Of a stretch of 19,598 bases of DNA, positions 7,017-14,706 are shown piece after piece. The notes under the pieces are model-generated. The model made no database searches. It saw only the letters and a list, made by a program, of their open reading frames with translations, and was not told where the DNA came from. The stretch is from assembly GCA_036496385.1 (NCBI GenBank), contig DASXLD010000123.1, positions 1 through 19,598 on the forward strand. Direction: 5' to 3'. Within the stretch, counting starts at the first letter, position 1, and every line of letters starts with the position of its first letter. The stretch is from Schlegelella_A sp036496385 (lineage in GTDB: Bacteria > Pseudomonadota > Gammaproteobacteria > Burkholderiales > Burkholderiaceae_C). The position numbers and the translations under genes were made by a program.

Positions 7017-8201
7017 ATGACGACCACCACCCGCTCGCACAAGACCCGCTCCACCGCCAGGCCGCGGACGATCGGCACCGATCCGGGAGAGCCGCCGCGC
7101 ACGACAAGGACATCGAAGTCGTCGCTGCCCGGGCAGGTCGTCCTCGTCCTGCAGGGTGGCGGCGCTCTCGGCGCTTATCAGGTCGGCGTCTACCAGGCGC
7201 TGCACGAGGCCGGGATCGAGCCCGACTGGGTGATCGGCACGTCGATCGGCGCGATCAACGCCGCGCTCATCTGCGGCAACCCGCCCGAGCACCGGCTCGC
7301 GCACCTGAACGCGTTCTGGCAGCAGGTCGAGCAGCAGGGCCTGACCGCGAGCGCGTTCGATCCGTTCGGCGTCGGCGCGATGCTCGGCACCATGAACACC
7401 GTGCTGCGCGGCATCCCGTCGTTCTTCACCCCCAACCTCGGCGCCCTGCGCGGCACGCGGGCGACCTCGAGCGTCGAGGACGCGTCGTACTACAGCACCG
7501 CGCCGCTGCGCGAGACGCTGCAGCAGCTGATCGACTGGGACTACCTGTGCGACTGCCGGACGCGGCTCACGGTCGGCGCCGTCAACGTCTGCAGCGGGCA
7601 GATGCGCTACTTCGATTCGCGCAAGGAGCCGCTCGGCGTCGACCATGTGATGGCCTCGGGCGCGCTGCCGCCGGCGTTCGGCGCGATCCGGATCGACGGC
7701 GAGCCGTATTGGGATGGCGGCATCTACTCGAACACGCCGATCGAGGCGGTGCTCGACGACAAGCCGCGCCGCGATTCGCTGATCTTCGCCGTCAACGTCT
7801 GGCACCAGAAGGCGAGCGAGCCGAGCTCGATCTGGGAGGTGATGGCGCGCCAGAAGGACATCCAGTTCGCGAGCCGGGCCGACAGCCACATCGCGCGCCA
7901 GAAGCAGATCCACCGGCTGCGCCACGTTATCCGCGAGCTGACCAAGGAGCTGCCCGCCGCCAGGCGGGCCGACGCGAAGGTCAAGGAGCTCGCGTCATGG
8001 GGCTGCGGCACGCAGATGCACGTCGCCCATCTACTCGCACCGCGGCTCGAGACCGAGGACCACACCAAGGACATCGACTTCACGGCGAACGGCATCCGCA
8101 GCCGCCGCGAGGCCGGCCACGCCGACACGATGCGGATGATCGAGCGCGCGCCGTGGCGGGCGCCCGCCGACCCGATCGAAGGCGTGATCGAGCACGTCTG
8201 A
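7017..8201 (+). CDS. Patatin-like phospholipase, DUF3734 type
   Basis: A 394-residue protein. After a basic, Thr/Arg-rich N-terminus (1-35) comes a patatin domain with the oxyanion-hole loop QGGGALGAYQ (46-55), the nucleophile elbow GTSIG (Ser76) and the dyad aspartate in WDGG (Asp233). The C-terminal 120 residues match the DUF3734 extension (an IARQKQIHRLRHVI helix and a ...DIDFTANGIRSRREAG... segment). Catalysis would be hydrolysis of acyl ester bonds by a Ser-Asp dyad; candidate substrates are phospholipids or, given the neighbour, hydroxyacyl esters or PHB, which cannot be decided here. AAAGGAG at 7004-7010 fixes the start. It lies 23 bp after the hydroxybutyrate dehydrogenase. Confidence 0.92.
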   Translation: MTTTTRSHKTRSTARPRTIGTDPGEPPRTTRTSKSSLPGQVVLVLQGGGALGAYQVGVYQALHEAGIEPDWVIGTSIGAINAALICGNPPEHRLAHLNAFWQQVEQQGLTASAFDPFGVGAMLGTMNTVLRGIPSFFTPNLGALRGTRATSSVEDASYYSTAPLRETLQQLIDWDYLCDCRTRLTVGAVNVCSGQMRYFDSRKEPLGVDHVMASGALPPAFGAIRIDGEPYWDGGIYSNTPIEAVLDDKPRRDSLIFAVNVWHQKASEPSSIWEVMARQKDIQFASRADSHIARQKQIHRLRHVIRELTKELPAARRADAKVKELASWGCGTQMHVAHLLAPRLETEDHTKDIDFTANGIRSRREAGHADTMRMIERAPWRAPADPIEGVIEHV

Positions 8202-8225
8202 TCGTCATCGCGAGGGAGAGCCGCC

Positions 8226-8873
8226 ATGATCGAACGCATCGAAGAGCTGCTGCGCAACAACGAGGCCTTCGTCGCCGAGCACCTGCGGCTCGACCCGCGC
8301 TACTTCGCGCAGCTTTCGGAGGGCCAGCATCCGAGCTTCCTCTGGATCGGCTGCTCCGACAGCCGGGTCTCGCCCGACCGCATCACGGGGACGCAGCCGG
8401 GCGACATGTTCGTCCACCGCAACATCGCCAACCTGGTCGTCCAGACCGACATGAACCTGCTCTCGGTGCTGCAGTACGCGGTCGACGTCCTCGAGGTCGA
8501 GCACGTCATCGTCTGCGGCCACTACGGCTGCGGCGGGGTGAGGGCGGCGATGGGCGAGCCGAAGCACGGCCTGATCGACAACTGGCTGCGCGTCCTGAAG
8601 GACACCCAGCTGTACTTCGCGCCGGAGCTCGCTGCCCTCGACCAGCGCGCACGCTTCGACCGCATGGTCGAGCTGAACGTCGTCGAGCAGGTCTACAACC
8701 TCGGCAAGACCAGCATCGTCCAGAATGCCTGGAAGCGCGCGCGCCGGCCGACCCTCCACGGCTGGGTGTTCGATCTCGCGACCGGCTTCATCCGGCCGCA
8801 GACGAGCACGATCGACAACGACGAGGCGATGCAGGGCATCTGCAAGTTCCACCGCACCGCGCTGCCCGCCTGA
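8226..8873 (+). CDS. can: Beta-class carbonic anhydrase
   Basis: A 215-residue protein of normal length for the Can subgroup. Zinc ligands are all present: Cys43 in CSDSR, His99 and Cys102 in CGHYGCGG, with the Asp45/Arg47 catalytic dyad. The spacing matches E. coli Can. The enzyme hydrates CO2 to bicarbonate in the cytoplasm, supplying carboxylases and pH balance. GGGAGAG just upstream supports the start, 24 bp after the patatin gene. The downstream YeeE/YedE transporter starts 4 bp after its stop, so the two are probably translated together. Confidence 0.95.
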   Translation: MIERIEELLRNNEAFVAEHLRLDPRYFAQLSEGQHPSFLWIGCSDSRVSPDRITGTQPGDMFVHRNIANLVVQTDMNLLSVLQYAVDVLEVEHVIVCGHYGCGGVRAAMGEPKHGLIDNWLRVLKDTQLYFAPELAALDQRARFDRMVELNVVEQVYNLGKTSIVQNAWKRARRPTLHGWVFDLATGFIRPQTSTIDNDEAMQGICKFHRTALPA

Positions 8874-8877
8874 TGAC

Positions 8878-9876
8878 ATGAGCATGCCGATCGTCCTCGC
8901 CAGCCTGGCATTCCTCGCAGCCGCGCTCTGCGCCGGCGTCATGGGCTACGCCATCCAGCGCGGCGCGACCTGCACCGTGGCGGCGGTCGACGAGGTCGTC
9001 ACGCAGCGGACCTTCGCGCGCCTGCTGAGCCTGCTCGAGGCGGCGCTCTGGGTCGCCGGCGGTCTGGTCGTCGCCGAGGCGCTGCACGTGCTGCCGAAGA
9101 TGCCCGCGGGCTATGCCGCCAGCACCTGGACCGTGATCGGCGGCGCACTGCTCGGCCTTGGCGCCTTCGTCAACGGCGCCTGCGTGTTCGGCGCGATCGC
9201 GCGCTTCGGCTCGGGTGAGTGGGCGTACCTGCTGACGCCGCTCGGCTTCTACTTCGGCTGCGTCAGCGTCGGCGCGCTGTTCGGAATGCCGATGCCGCAC
9301 AAGCTCGACCAGGGATCGCCCGTGCTCGCGGCGTCGACGTGGCTGGTGCTGCCCTTCATCGCCTTCGCGCTCTGGCGCATCGTCGGCGGCTGGCGTTCCG
9401 CCGTCGCGGGCAGGGACGCGCGCTGGCACGAGCTCGCCGCCGCGCGCATCTGGTCGCCGCATGCTGCGACGACGGTGATCGGCGTCACCTTCGTCGTCAT
9501 GCTGCTGCTCGTCGGCGGCTGGGCGTACACCGACGTCCTCGCCGAGCTGGCGCGCGGCATGACGGCGAGCGTCGGCGCGCGCACGCTGCTGGCGGTCGCG
9601 CTGCTCGCCGGCGCCGCGCTCGGCGGCTGGACCGCGGGGCGGTTCCGCAGCACCCGGATCGGCGCGGCGCAGGTCGCACGCTGCCTTGCCGGCGGCGTGC
9701 TCATGGGCTGGGGCAGCCTGCTGCTGCCGGGCGGCAACGACGGCCTGATCCTGGTCGGCATGCCGCTCGCATGGCCGTACGCCTGGCTCGCCTTCGCGAC
9801 GATGTGCGTGACGATCGCGACGGCGCAGCTCGCCGCCCGCGGCTTGGCGGGGCGGCTCGACAAGGGCGTCGCCTGA
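8878..9876 (+). CDS. YeeE/YedE-family sulfur-compound transporter
   Basis: A 332-residue, roughly nine-helix membrane protein. The start at 8878 follows the carbonic anhydrase stop by 4 bp; upstream in-frame sequence is soluble and Arg/Ser-rich, so it is rejected. Family repeats are GYAIQRGATC (Cys32), GAFVNGACVFG (Cys102) and GGVLMGWGSLLLPGGNDG (272-289). In characterised YeeE, three cysteines relay thiosulfate across the membrane. Here the first two are present, but the third motif has Gly-Gly where GGC is expected, so substrate or mechanism may differ. A 96-bp gap with a putative operator separates it from bufB. Confidence 0.85.
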   Translation: MSMPIVLASLAFLAAALCAGVMGYAIQRGATCTVAAVDEVVTQRTFARLLSLLEAALWVAGGLVVAEALHVLPKMPAGYAASTWTVIGGALLGLGAFVNGACVFGAIARFGSGEWAYLLTPLGFYFGCVSVGALFGMPMPHKLDQGSPVLAASTWLVLPFIAFALWRIVGGWRSAVAGRDARWHELAAARIWSPHAATTVIGVTFVVMLLLVGGWAYTDVLAELARGMTASVGARTLLAVALLAGAALGGWTAGRFRSTRIGAAQVARCLAGGVLMGWGSLLLPGGNDGLILVGMPLAWPYAWLAFATMCVTIATAQLAARGLAGRLDKGVA

Positions 9877-9903
9877 TCGGGCCGCGCTCGCCTCCGCCGA
9901 GTC

Positions 9904-9920
9904 TTCACATTTCGGTCACG
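9904..9920 (+). promoter_or_regulatory. Putative OmpR-type operator, site B (upstream of bufB)
   Basis: TTCACATTTCGGTCACG matches site A (3788-3804 on the other strand) at 15 of 17 positions. Half-sites TCAC at 9905-9908 and 9916-9919 are 11 bp apart. It ends 52 bp before bufB, almost the same distance and orientation as site A to the sugar dehydrogenase. A possible -10 element, TAGACT, lies at 9947-9952. The bufB operon itself encodes an OmpR-type regulator, so autoregulation is the simplest reading. Confidence 0.6.
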
Positions 9921-9972
9921 GCGCTGCCGCGGCGGTCCGCTCTCCCTAGACTTCGGCCTACGGAGAGCCCTG

Positions 9973-10872
9973 ATGTCCACCGCCCGCTCGCACTGGTTGC
10001 CGCGCCCCGCGCTTGCGCTCTGCGCCGGCATCGGGTTGCGCGCCGAGCACTGCGCCGAGTTCCTCGCGACCGACCCCGACGTCGGCTTCATCGAGGTCCA
10101 CGCCGAGAACTACTTCGGCCGCGGCGGCCTGCCGCTGAACGTCCTCGGGCGCGCCCGTCGCGACCACGCGCTCAGCCTGCATGGCGTCGGCCTGTCGATC
10201 GGCTCGACCGATCCGATCGACGGCACGCACTTGCAGCGGCTCGCCGAGCTGATCGCGCGGCTGCAGCCGGCGTTCGTCTCCGAGCACTTGTGCTGGACCT
10301 CGCACCGCGGTGTGCATCTGAACGACCTGCTGCCGCTGCCGCTGACGCCGGAGGCGCTCGCGCATGTCGTTCGCCGTGTCGACGAAGTGCAGGAGCGGCT
10401 CGGCAGGACGATCCTGCTCGAGAACGTGTCGAGCTACTTCGAGTACGCCGATTCGACGATCGCCGAGCCGGATTTCCTCGCCGCCGTCGCGCGCCGGACC
10501 GGCTGCGGCCTGCTGCTCGATGTCAACAACGTCTACGTCAGTGCCCGCAACCATGGCTTCGACGCCGCCGGCTACATCGAACGGCTGCCGCGCGACGCGG
10601 TGCACGAGCTGCATCTGGCGGGCCATGTGGCCAGGCCCTGCCCGGGCGGCGAGATCCTCATCGACAGCCACAGCGAGCCGGTCTGCGCCGACGTCTGGGA
10701 GCTGTATGCGCGGGCGCTGCGCCGCTTCGGCGCGCTGCCGACGCTGATCGAGTGGGACAGCGACCTGCCGCCGCTGCAGGTCCTGCTCGGCGAGGCGAGA
10801 AAAGCCGACGCGATGCTCGCCGCGCTCGAGCGCTCACCGTCGTTCGAAGCCGAAGATGCTCTCGCTGCATGA
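9973..10872 (+). CDS. bufB: MNIO-family (DUF692) bufferin-maturation enzyme
   Basis: A 299-residue TIM-barrel protein of the multinuclear non-heme iron oxidase family. Signatures in order: GIGLR (19-23), IEVHAENYF (40-48), LHGVGLSIGS (69-78, His70), SEHLCW (103-108, His105), LLENVSSYF (148-156, Glu150), LLDVNNVYV (181-189, Asp183), HELHLAGH (211-218), DSHSEPV (231-237) and LIEWDSDLP (258-266). The His/Glu/Asp/Asn residues in these are the expected iron ligands. Family knowledge: these enzymes use iron and O2 to convert peptide cysteines, in bufferins to thiooxazoles. GGAGAG at 9962-9967 supports the start. Its presumed substrate, bufA, lies 5.7 kb upstream, not adjacent as is usual. bufC overlaps its end by 17 bases. 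Confidence 0.92.
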   Translation: MSTARSHWLPRPALALCAGIGLRAEHCAEFLATDPDVGFIEVHAENYFGRGGLPLNVLGRARRDHALSLHGVGLSIGSTDPIDGTHLQRLAELIARLQPAFVSEHLCWTSHRGVHLNDLLPLPLTPEALAHVVRRVDEVQERLGRTILLENVSSYFEYADSTIAEPDFLAAVARRTGCGLLLDVNNVYVSARNHGFDAAGYIERLPRDAVHELHLAGHVARPCPGGEILIDSHSEPVCADVWELYARALRRFGALPTLIEWDSDLPPLQVLLGEARKADAMLAALERSPSFEAEDALAA

Positions 10873-11659
10873 CACGCAGGCGCTCGTGACCGACGCGCTG
10901 CTGCACGGCGAAGGCGCTCGCAGCGCCAGCGCGCTGCTCCGCGACGGTCGCGGCATCTCGCCCGAGCGGCGCCTGCAGGTCTATCGCAACAACCTCTTCG
11001 CCAGCCTCGGCGCCGCGTTGCAGGCGGTCTACCCGGTGACTGCGCGCCTGATCGGTGAGGCCTTGTTCCGTCAGCTGGCACGCGGCTACATCGTCAAGCA
11101 CCCGTCGAGGTCGGGCGACCTGCACGGATTCGGCGCCAGGCTGCCCGCGTTTGTCGACAGGCAATCGTCGCTCGATGCACTGCCCTACCTCGGCGACGTC
11201 GCCGCGCTCGAATGGGCCCACCACGAGGTCTACCACGAAGCCGACGAGGAAGTGCTCGACGCCGCGACGATGGCGCGCGTCCCTGGCGATGCGCAGGGCC
11301 GGATCCGGCTGCACCTGCAGCTCGCGTCGCGCTTTGTCGCCTCGCCGTTTCCGGTGCTCGCGATCTGGCAGGCGAACCAGGCCGGCAGCGACGACACCGT
11401 CCGACCGGTCTCGCTCGACGATGGCGGCGTTCGCGTGCTCGTCGCGCGCAGCGACTTCGAAGTCGAGTTCCGTGTTCTCGACACCGGCGAGGACCGCTTC
11501 CTGCGCGCGCTCGCCGAGGGCCAGCCGCTCGCGACTGCGGTGCCGGCCGCGCTCGCAGCCGACCCCGGGTTCGACTTCGCCGCCGTGCTCGCACGCCATG
11601 TCGCGCTCGGTTCCTTTCGCGCCTGGTCGCTCGCCGAAGGCGACGGGGGCGCGCCGTGA
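10856..11659 (+). CDS. bufC: DUF2063 protein, partner of the MNIO enzyme
   Basis: A 267-residue protein. The N-terminal third holds the DUF2063 signature: a helical start, RLQVYRNN (39-46), LFASLGAALQAVYPVTARLIGEALF, then YIVKHPSRSGDLHGFGARLPAFV. The remainder carries a second all-alpha/beta part ending in ALGSFRAWSLAEG. Family members act with MNIO enzymes, probably recognising the precursor peptide. The start lies inside bufB, with a 17-base overlap, and its stop overlaps the next gene by 4 bases, so translational coupling is likely. It is often annotated as a putative DNA-binding domain; the fixed pairing with DUF692 makes precursor binding the better guess. Confidence 0.88.
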   Translation: MLSLHDTQALVTDALLHGEGARSASALLRDGRGISPERRLQVYRNNLFASLGAALQAVYPVTARLIGEALFRQLARGYIVKHPSRSGDLHGFGARLPAFVDRQSSLDALPYLGDVAALEWAHHEVYHEADEEVLDAATMARVPGDAQGRIRLHLQLASRFVASPFPVLAIWQANQAGSDDTVRPVSLDDGGVRVLVARSDFEVEFRVLDTGEDRFLRALAEGQPLATAVPAALAADPGFDFAAVLARHVALGSFRAWSLAEGDGGAP

Positions 11660-12375
11660 CCCGCCGTGTCCTCGTCATCGAGGACGACCGCGACGTCGGC
11701 CGCCTGATCACGCTTCAGCTCGCCGAGCTCGACTGCGAGTGCCGGCTGATCGACGACGGCGTCGCCGGGCTCGCCGAGGCCGAAGCCGGCCGCTATGCCC
11801 TCATCATCCTCGACCTGATGCTGCCGCGCCTCGATGGCCTGCAGATCTGCCAGCGGCTGCGCGCCGCCGGGCTGCAGACGCCGATCCTGATGCTGACGGC
11901 GAAGTCTTCGGAGATCGACCGCGTCGTCGGCCTCGAGCTCGGCGCCGACGACTACCTCACCAAGCCGTTCAGCATGCTCGAGCTCGCGGCGCGCGTGAAG
12001 GGCGTGTTCAGGCGAGCCGAGCAGCTCGCCGCGATCCGGGCGGCGGCGAATGCAGCGCCGGCGATGGCACGGATCGAGGTCGACGGCCTCTCGATCGATG
12101 TCGAGCGTCACGAAGCGCGCGTCGCCGGCCAGCCGGTCGAGCTGACGGCCAAGGAATTCGAGCTGCTCGTCTACTTCGCGCGCAGCCCGGGCCGGGTCTT
12201 CACGCGCGCGCAGCTGCTCGACCAGGTCTGGGGCTATAGCCACAGCGGCTACGAGCACACCGTCAACTCGCACATCAATCGCCTCCGCAACAAGATCGAG
12301 CGCGACCCTGCCAACCCGGACTTCATCCAGACCGTCTGGGGCGTCGGCTACAAGTTCGCGGAGCGTCGTGCCTGA
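11656..12375 (+). CDS. OmpR/PhoB-family response regulator
   Basis: A 239-residue protein starting with GTG at 11656, which overlaps the bufC stop as GTGA. The receiver domain (1-118) has the acidic pocket E9-D10-D11, phospho-acceptor Asp53 (LDLMLP), Thr81 (LTAK) and Lys103 (LTKPF). A winged-helix DNA-binding domain (about 132-236) shows LTAKEFELLVYFARSPGRVFTRAQLLDQVWG and HINRLRNKIE, with the terminal VWGVGYKF wing. The downstream kinase overlaps it by 8 bases. It presumably responds to that kinase and binds direct repeats; TCAC repeats with 11-bp spacing before bufB and at 3788-3804 are candidate targets. Its chaining to bufBC suggests dedicated control of the bufferin system. Confidence 0.95.
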   Translation: MTRRVLVIEDDRDVGRLITLQLAELDCECRLIDDGVAGLAEAEAGRYALIILDLMLPRLDGLQICQRLRAAGLQTPILMLTAKSSEIDRVVGLELGADDYLTKPFSMLELAARVKGVFRRAEQLAAIRAAANAAPAMARIEVDGLSIDVERHEARVAGQPVELTAKEFELLVYFARSPGRVFTRAQLLDQVWGYSHSGYEHTVNSHINRLRNKIERDPANPDFIQTVWGVGYKFAERRA

Positions 12376-13357
12376 GATCGACGCGGCGGCGCTCGCGTGG
12401 CTGGCGATCGGCGCCATGGCGATCGCCGTCGCGGCGGCCGCTGCGATGCAGGCGCTGTTTGCGCATCGGCTGCGTCGCCTGGGCACGGCCATCGAGAGCT
12501 TGGAGCGGTCAGGCGACGTGCTGGCGCTCCGCCTCGTCGCGACGGCCGCGATCGGTACCGAGCTCGCGCCGGTCGCGGCGGCCATCGAGGCGATGGGCGA
12601 TCGCATCGTCGTGCAGACGTCTGCGCTCGCGGCCAAGGAGCGCGAACAGCGCGAGCTGCTGGCGAACGTGTCGCACGACTTGCGCACCCCGCTCGCATCG
12701 ATCCAGGGCTATCTCGAGCTGCTGCTGCTGCGCCAGGTGCCGCTCGACAGCGCAGAGGCGCGCAGCCACCTCGAGACTGCGGCACGCCAGAGCGAGCGGC
12801 TCGGCCGTCTCGTCGCCGACCTGTTCGAACTGACGCGCCTCGAGGCCGACGACGCGCGCGCCGAGCGCGAGGAGTTTCCGCTCGCCGAGCTCGCCCATGA
12901 CGTGATGCACAAGTTCGCCGCCGACGCGGAGCGGCGCGGCGTCCGTCTCGAGGCCCGTCTCGGGGCCGAGCCGACCGCGGCGCAGTTGCGCGTGCGCGCC
13001 GACATCGGTCTCGTCGAACGCGTGCTCGACAACCTGGTCGAGAACGCGTTGCGCCACACGCCCGCCGGCGGCTCGGTGACGGTCGACGCTGCGCCGTGCC
13101 AGGGCCGCGCCCGGCTCGTCGTCAGCGACACCGGCGAAGGCATCGCCGCCGCCGACCTGCCCGGCATCTTCGACCGCTACTACCGTGCCGAGCGCGTCGG
13201 CAGCGGCAAGCGCGCGAGCGGCCACGGCGGCCTCGGCCTGGCGATTGCGCGGCGCATCGTCGACCTCCACGACGGCACGCTGTCGATCGACAGCACCGAG
13301 CACCAGGGCACGAGGATCAGCTTCGACCTGCCGCTGGCCGAAGCGCACTCCGCATGA
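12368..13357 (+). CDS. Sensor histidine kinase with a single N-terminal membrane helix
   Basis: A 329-residue kinase starting with GTG at 12368 inside the regulator gene. There is one membrane helix (about 7-30), a HAMP-like linker (31-90), a HisKA dimerisation domain with the H-box NVSHDLRTPLASIQGY (His103), and an HATPase domain with the N box NLVENALRHTP, G1 DTGEGIA, the F box and G2 GHGGLGLAI. A periplasmic sensor domain is absent: only about six residues precede the helix. The signal must therefore be sensed in the membrane, in the cytoplasm or through a partner protein. It would phosphorylate the adjacent regulator at Asp53. Its stop overlaps an ATGA. Confidence 0.93.
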   Translation: MPEIDAAALAWLAIGAMAIAVAAAAAMQALFAHRLRRLGTAIESLERSGDVLALRLVATAAIGTELAPVAAAIEAMGDRIVVQTSALAAKEREQRELLANVSHDLRTPLASIQGYLELLLLRQVPLDSAEARSHLETAARQSERLGRLVADLFELTRLEADDARAEREEFPLAELAHDVMHKFAADAERRGVRLEARLGAEPTAAQLRVRADIGLVERVLDNLVENALRHTPAGGSVTVDAAPCQGRARLVVSDTGEGIAAADLPGIFDRYYRAERVGSGKRASGHGGLGLAIARRIVDLHDGTLSIDSTEHQGTRISFDLPLAEAHSA

Positions 13358-13380
13358 GCCGCGGATTTGGGAGACATCGC

Positions 13381-14517
13381 ATGTTCCTGCACCCGATGAA
13401 CGTCGCCTCGCTGCTCGGGCTCGCCGCGGCGCTGGTCTGGCTCTGGCTGCGGCCAGGCCCCGCGGCGGTGATCGCAGCGCTCGGCTGCGTCGGCTGGTTC
13501 CTCTGGTCGACGCGGCAGCAGGTGCAGGCCGAACGCGGCGCCCTCGCTGCCAAGCTCGCCGTTTCCGAGCAGCGCTCGCAGTCGCACCGCGCTGCGGCGG
13601 CGCTCAGCGACGCCGCCCGCAGCAGCGCCGAGGCCGAGCGGCGCTCGGCCGAGGAGCGCTCGCTGCTGGTCCTGCGCGGCAGTCAGGACGGGCTCTGGGA
13701 GTACGACCTCGGGTCGGCAACGATGGAATTCTCGCCGCGTTGGAAGAGCATGCTCGGCCTCGCATCGGACGAGATCCGCAATGACCGCGCCGCCTGGCTC
13801 GACCGCGTGCATGCCGACGACCGCGCCGGCCTCGAGGCCGCGCTCGCGCGCCACCTCGACGGCAGCGACGCGCGCTTCGAACACGAGATGCGGCTCGTCC
13901 ACCGCGACGGCCGCGTGCGCAACGTGCTGTCGCGAGGCGTCGCCCTGCGCGACGAGAGCGGCCGACCCTATCGCATGGTCGGCCTCGACACCGACGTCAC
14001 GCGCCTGAAGCGCGTCCAGACCGTCCTCGACGCCGTCGCCGAGGGGACTGCCGGCGCGTTCGGCGACGAGTTCTTCCGCGCGATGGTCCATCACTTCGCG
14101 CGCGCGCTCGAGGTCGACCGCGCCTTCATCACCGAATGTGCGGACGATCCGGTGACGCGCGTGCGCACGCTAGCGGTCTGGTCAGCCGAGAGCGGCCACG
14201 CCGAGAATTTCGAGTACGCCCTCGCCGGCACGCCGTGCGCCGAAGTCGTCGGCGAAGGTCGCGTCTGCTTCCATCGCGAGAACGTGTCGACGATGTTCCC
14301 GAGCGAGCGGGGCGTCGAATCGTTCCTCGGCCTGCCGATCATCGCCAGCGACGGCCGCATGCTCGGCCACCTAGCGTTCTTCGACTCCAAGCCGCGCGGT
14401 GACGACATGCTCGTCGACTCGATCTTTCGCATCTTCCTGGCCCGCGCGGCGGCCGAGATCGAGCGGATCCAGGCGCTGGCGCGGCTTGCATTCGACCGCC
14501 GCCCGGCGCCGACGTGA
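13381..14517 (+). CDS. Membrane PAS-GAF sensor protein without an output domain
   Basis: A 378-residue protein with two membrane helices near the N-terminus (about 7-22 and 27-43), an Ala/Glu/Arg-rich coiled coil (45-98), a PAS domain of the PAS_3 type (about 100-210, with GSQDGLWEYDL, FEHEMRLVHRDG and the MVGLDTDVTRLK end) and a GAF domain (about 218-365). It ends soon after, with no kinase, GGDEF, EAL, HTH or phosphatase domain. GGGAG at 13369-13373 favours 13381; an in-frame ATG at 13354 overlapping the kinase stop as ATGA would add nine residues. It is probably the last gene of the bufB operon and might act as a signalling partner of the kinase. It could also be truncated. Confidence 0.82.
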   Translation: MFLHPMNVASLLGLAAALVWLWLRPGPAAVIAALGCVGWFLWSTRQQVQAERGALAAKLAVSEQRSQSHRAAAALSDAARSSAEAERRSAEERSLLVLRGSQDGLWEYDLGSATMEFSPRWKSMLGLASDEIRNDRAAWLDRVHADDRAGLEAALARHLDGSDARFEHEMRLVHRDGRVRNVLSRGVALRDESGRPYRMVGLDTDVTRLKRVQTVLDAVAEGTAGAFGDEFFRAMVHHFARALEVDRAFITECADDPVTRVRTLAVWSAESGHAENFEYALAGTPCAEVVGEGRVCFHRENVSTMFPSERGVESFLGLPIIASDGRMLGHLAFFDSKPRGDDMLVDSIFRIFLARAAAEIERIQALARLAFDRRPAPT

Positions 14518-14555
14518 GAGCGCCGGCGAGTGCGAGACGGCCGCCCCGGAAGCGG

Positions 14556-14580
14556 CGAAGCCCTCGCGCGGAGGGCTTCG
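14556..14580. terminator. Bidirectional hairpin between convergent units
   Basis: CGAAGCCCTC (14556-14565) and GAGGGCTTCG (14571-14580) make a perfect 10-bp stem with a five-base loop. It lies 38 bases after the PAS-GAF stop and 7 bases beyond the tRNA 3' end, between convergent transcription units. Neither strand has a proper T-tract, so efficiency is uncertain, but the position strongly suggests termination in both directions. Confidence 0.6.
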
Positions 14581-14587
14581 AATTCGG

Positions 14588-14664
<77 letters not shown>

Positions 14665-14706
14665 ACTGGAAGGCGAAGTTTAACACGGCCGCTCTCAAGG
14701 CGCGCC

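Noticed and set aside
9904..9920. Classical Pho box or ECF sigma promoter
   Set aside because: The second half (CGGTCAC) resembles a Pho box unit, but the first half matches poorly. The TAGACT candidate is too far from GTCACG for the usual ECF spacing. A local OmpR-type regulator is the better guess.
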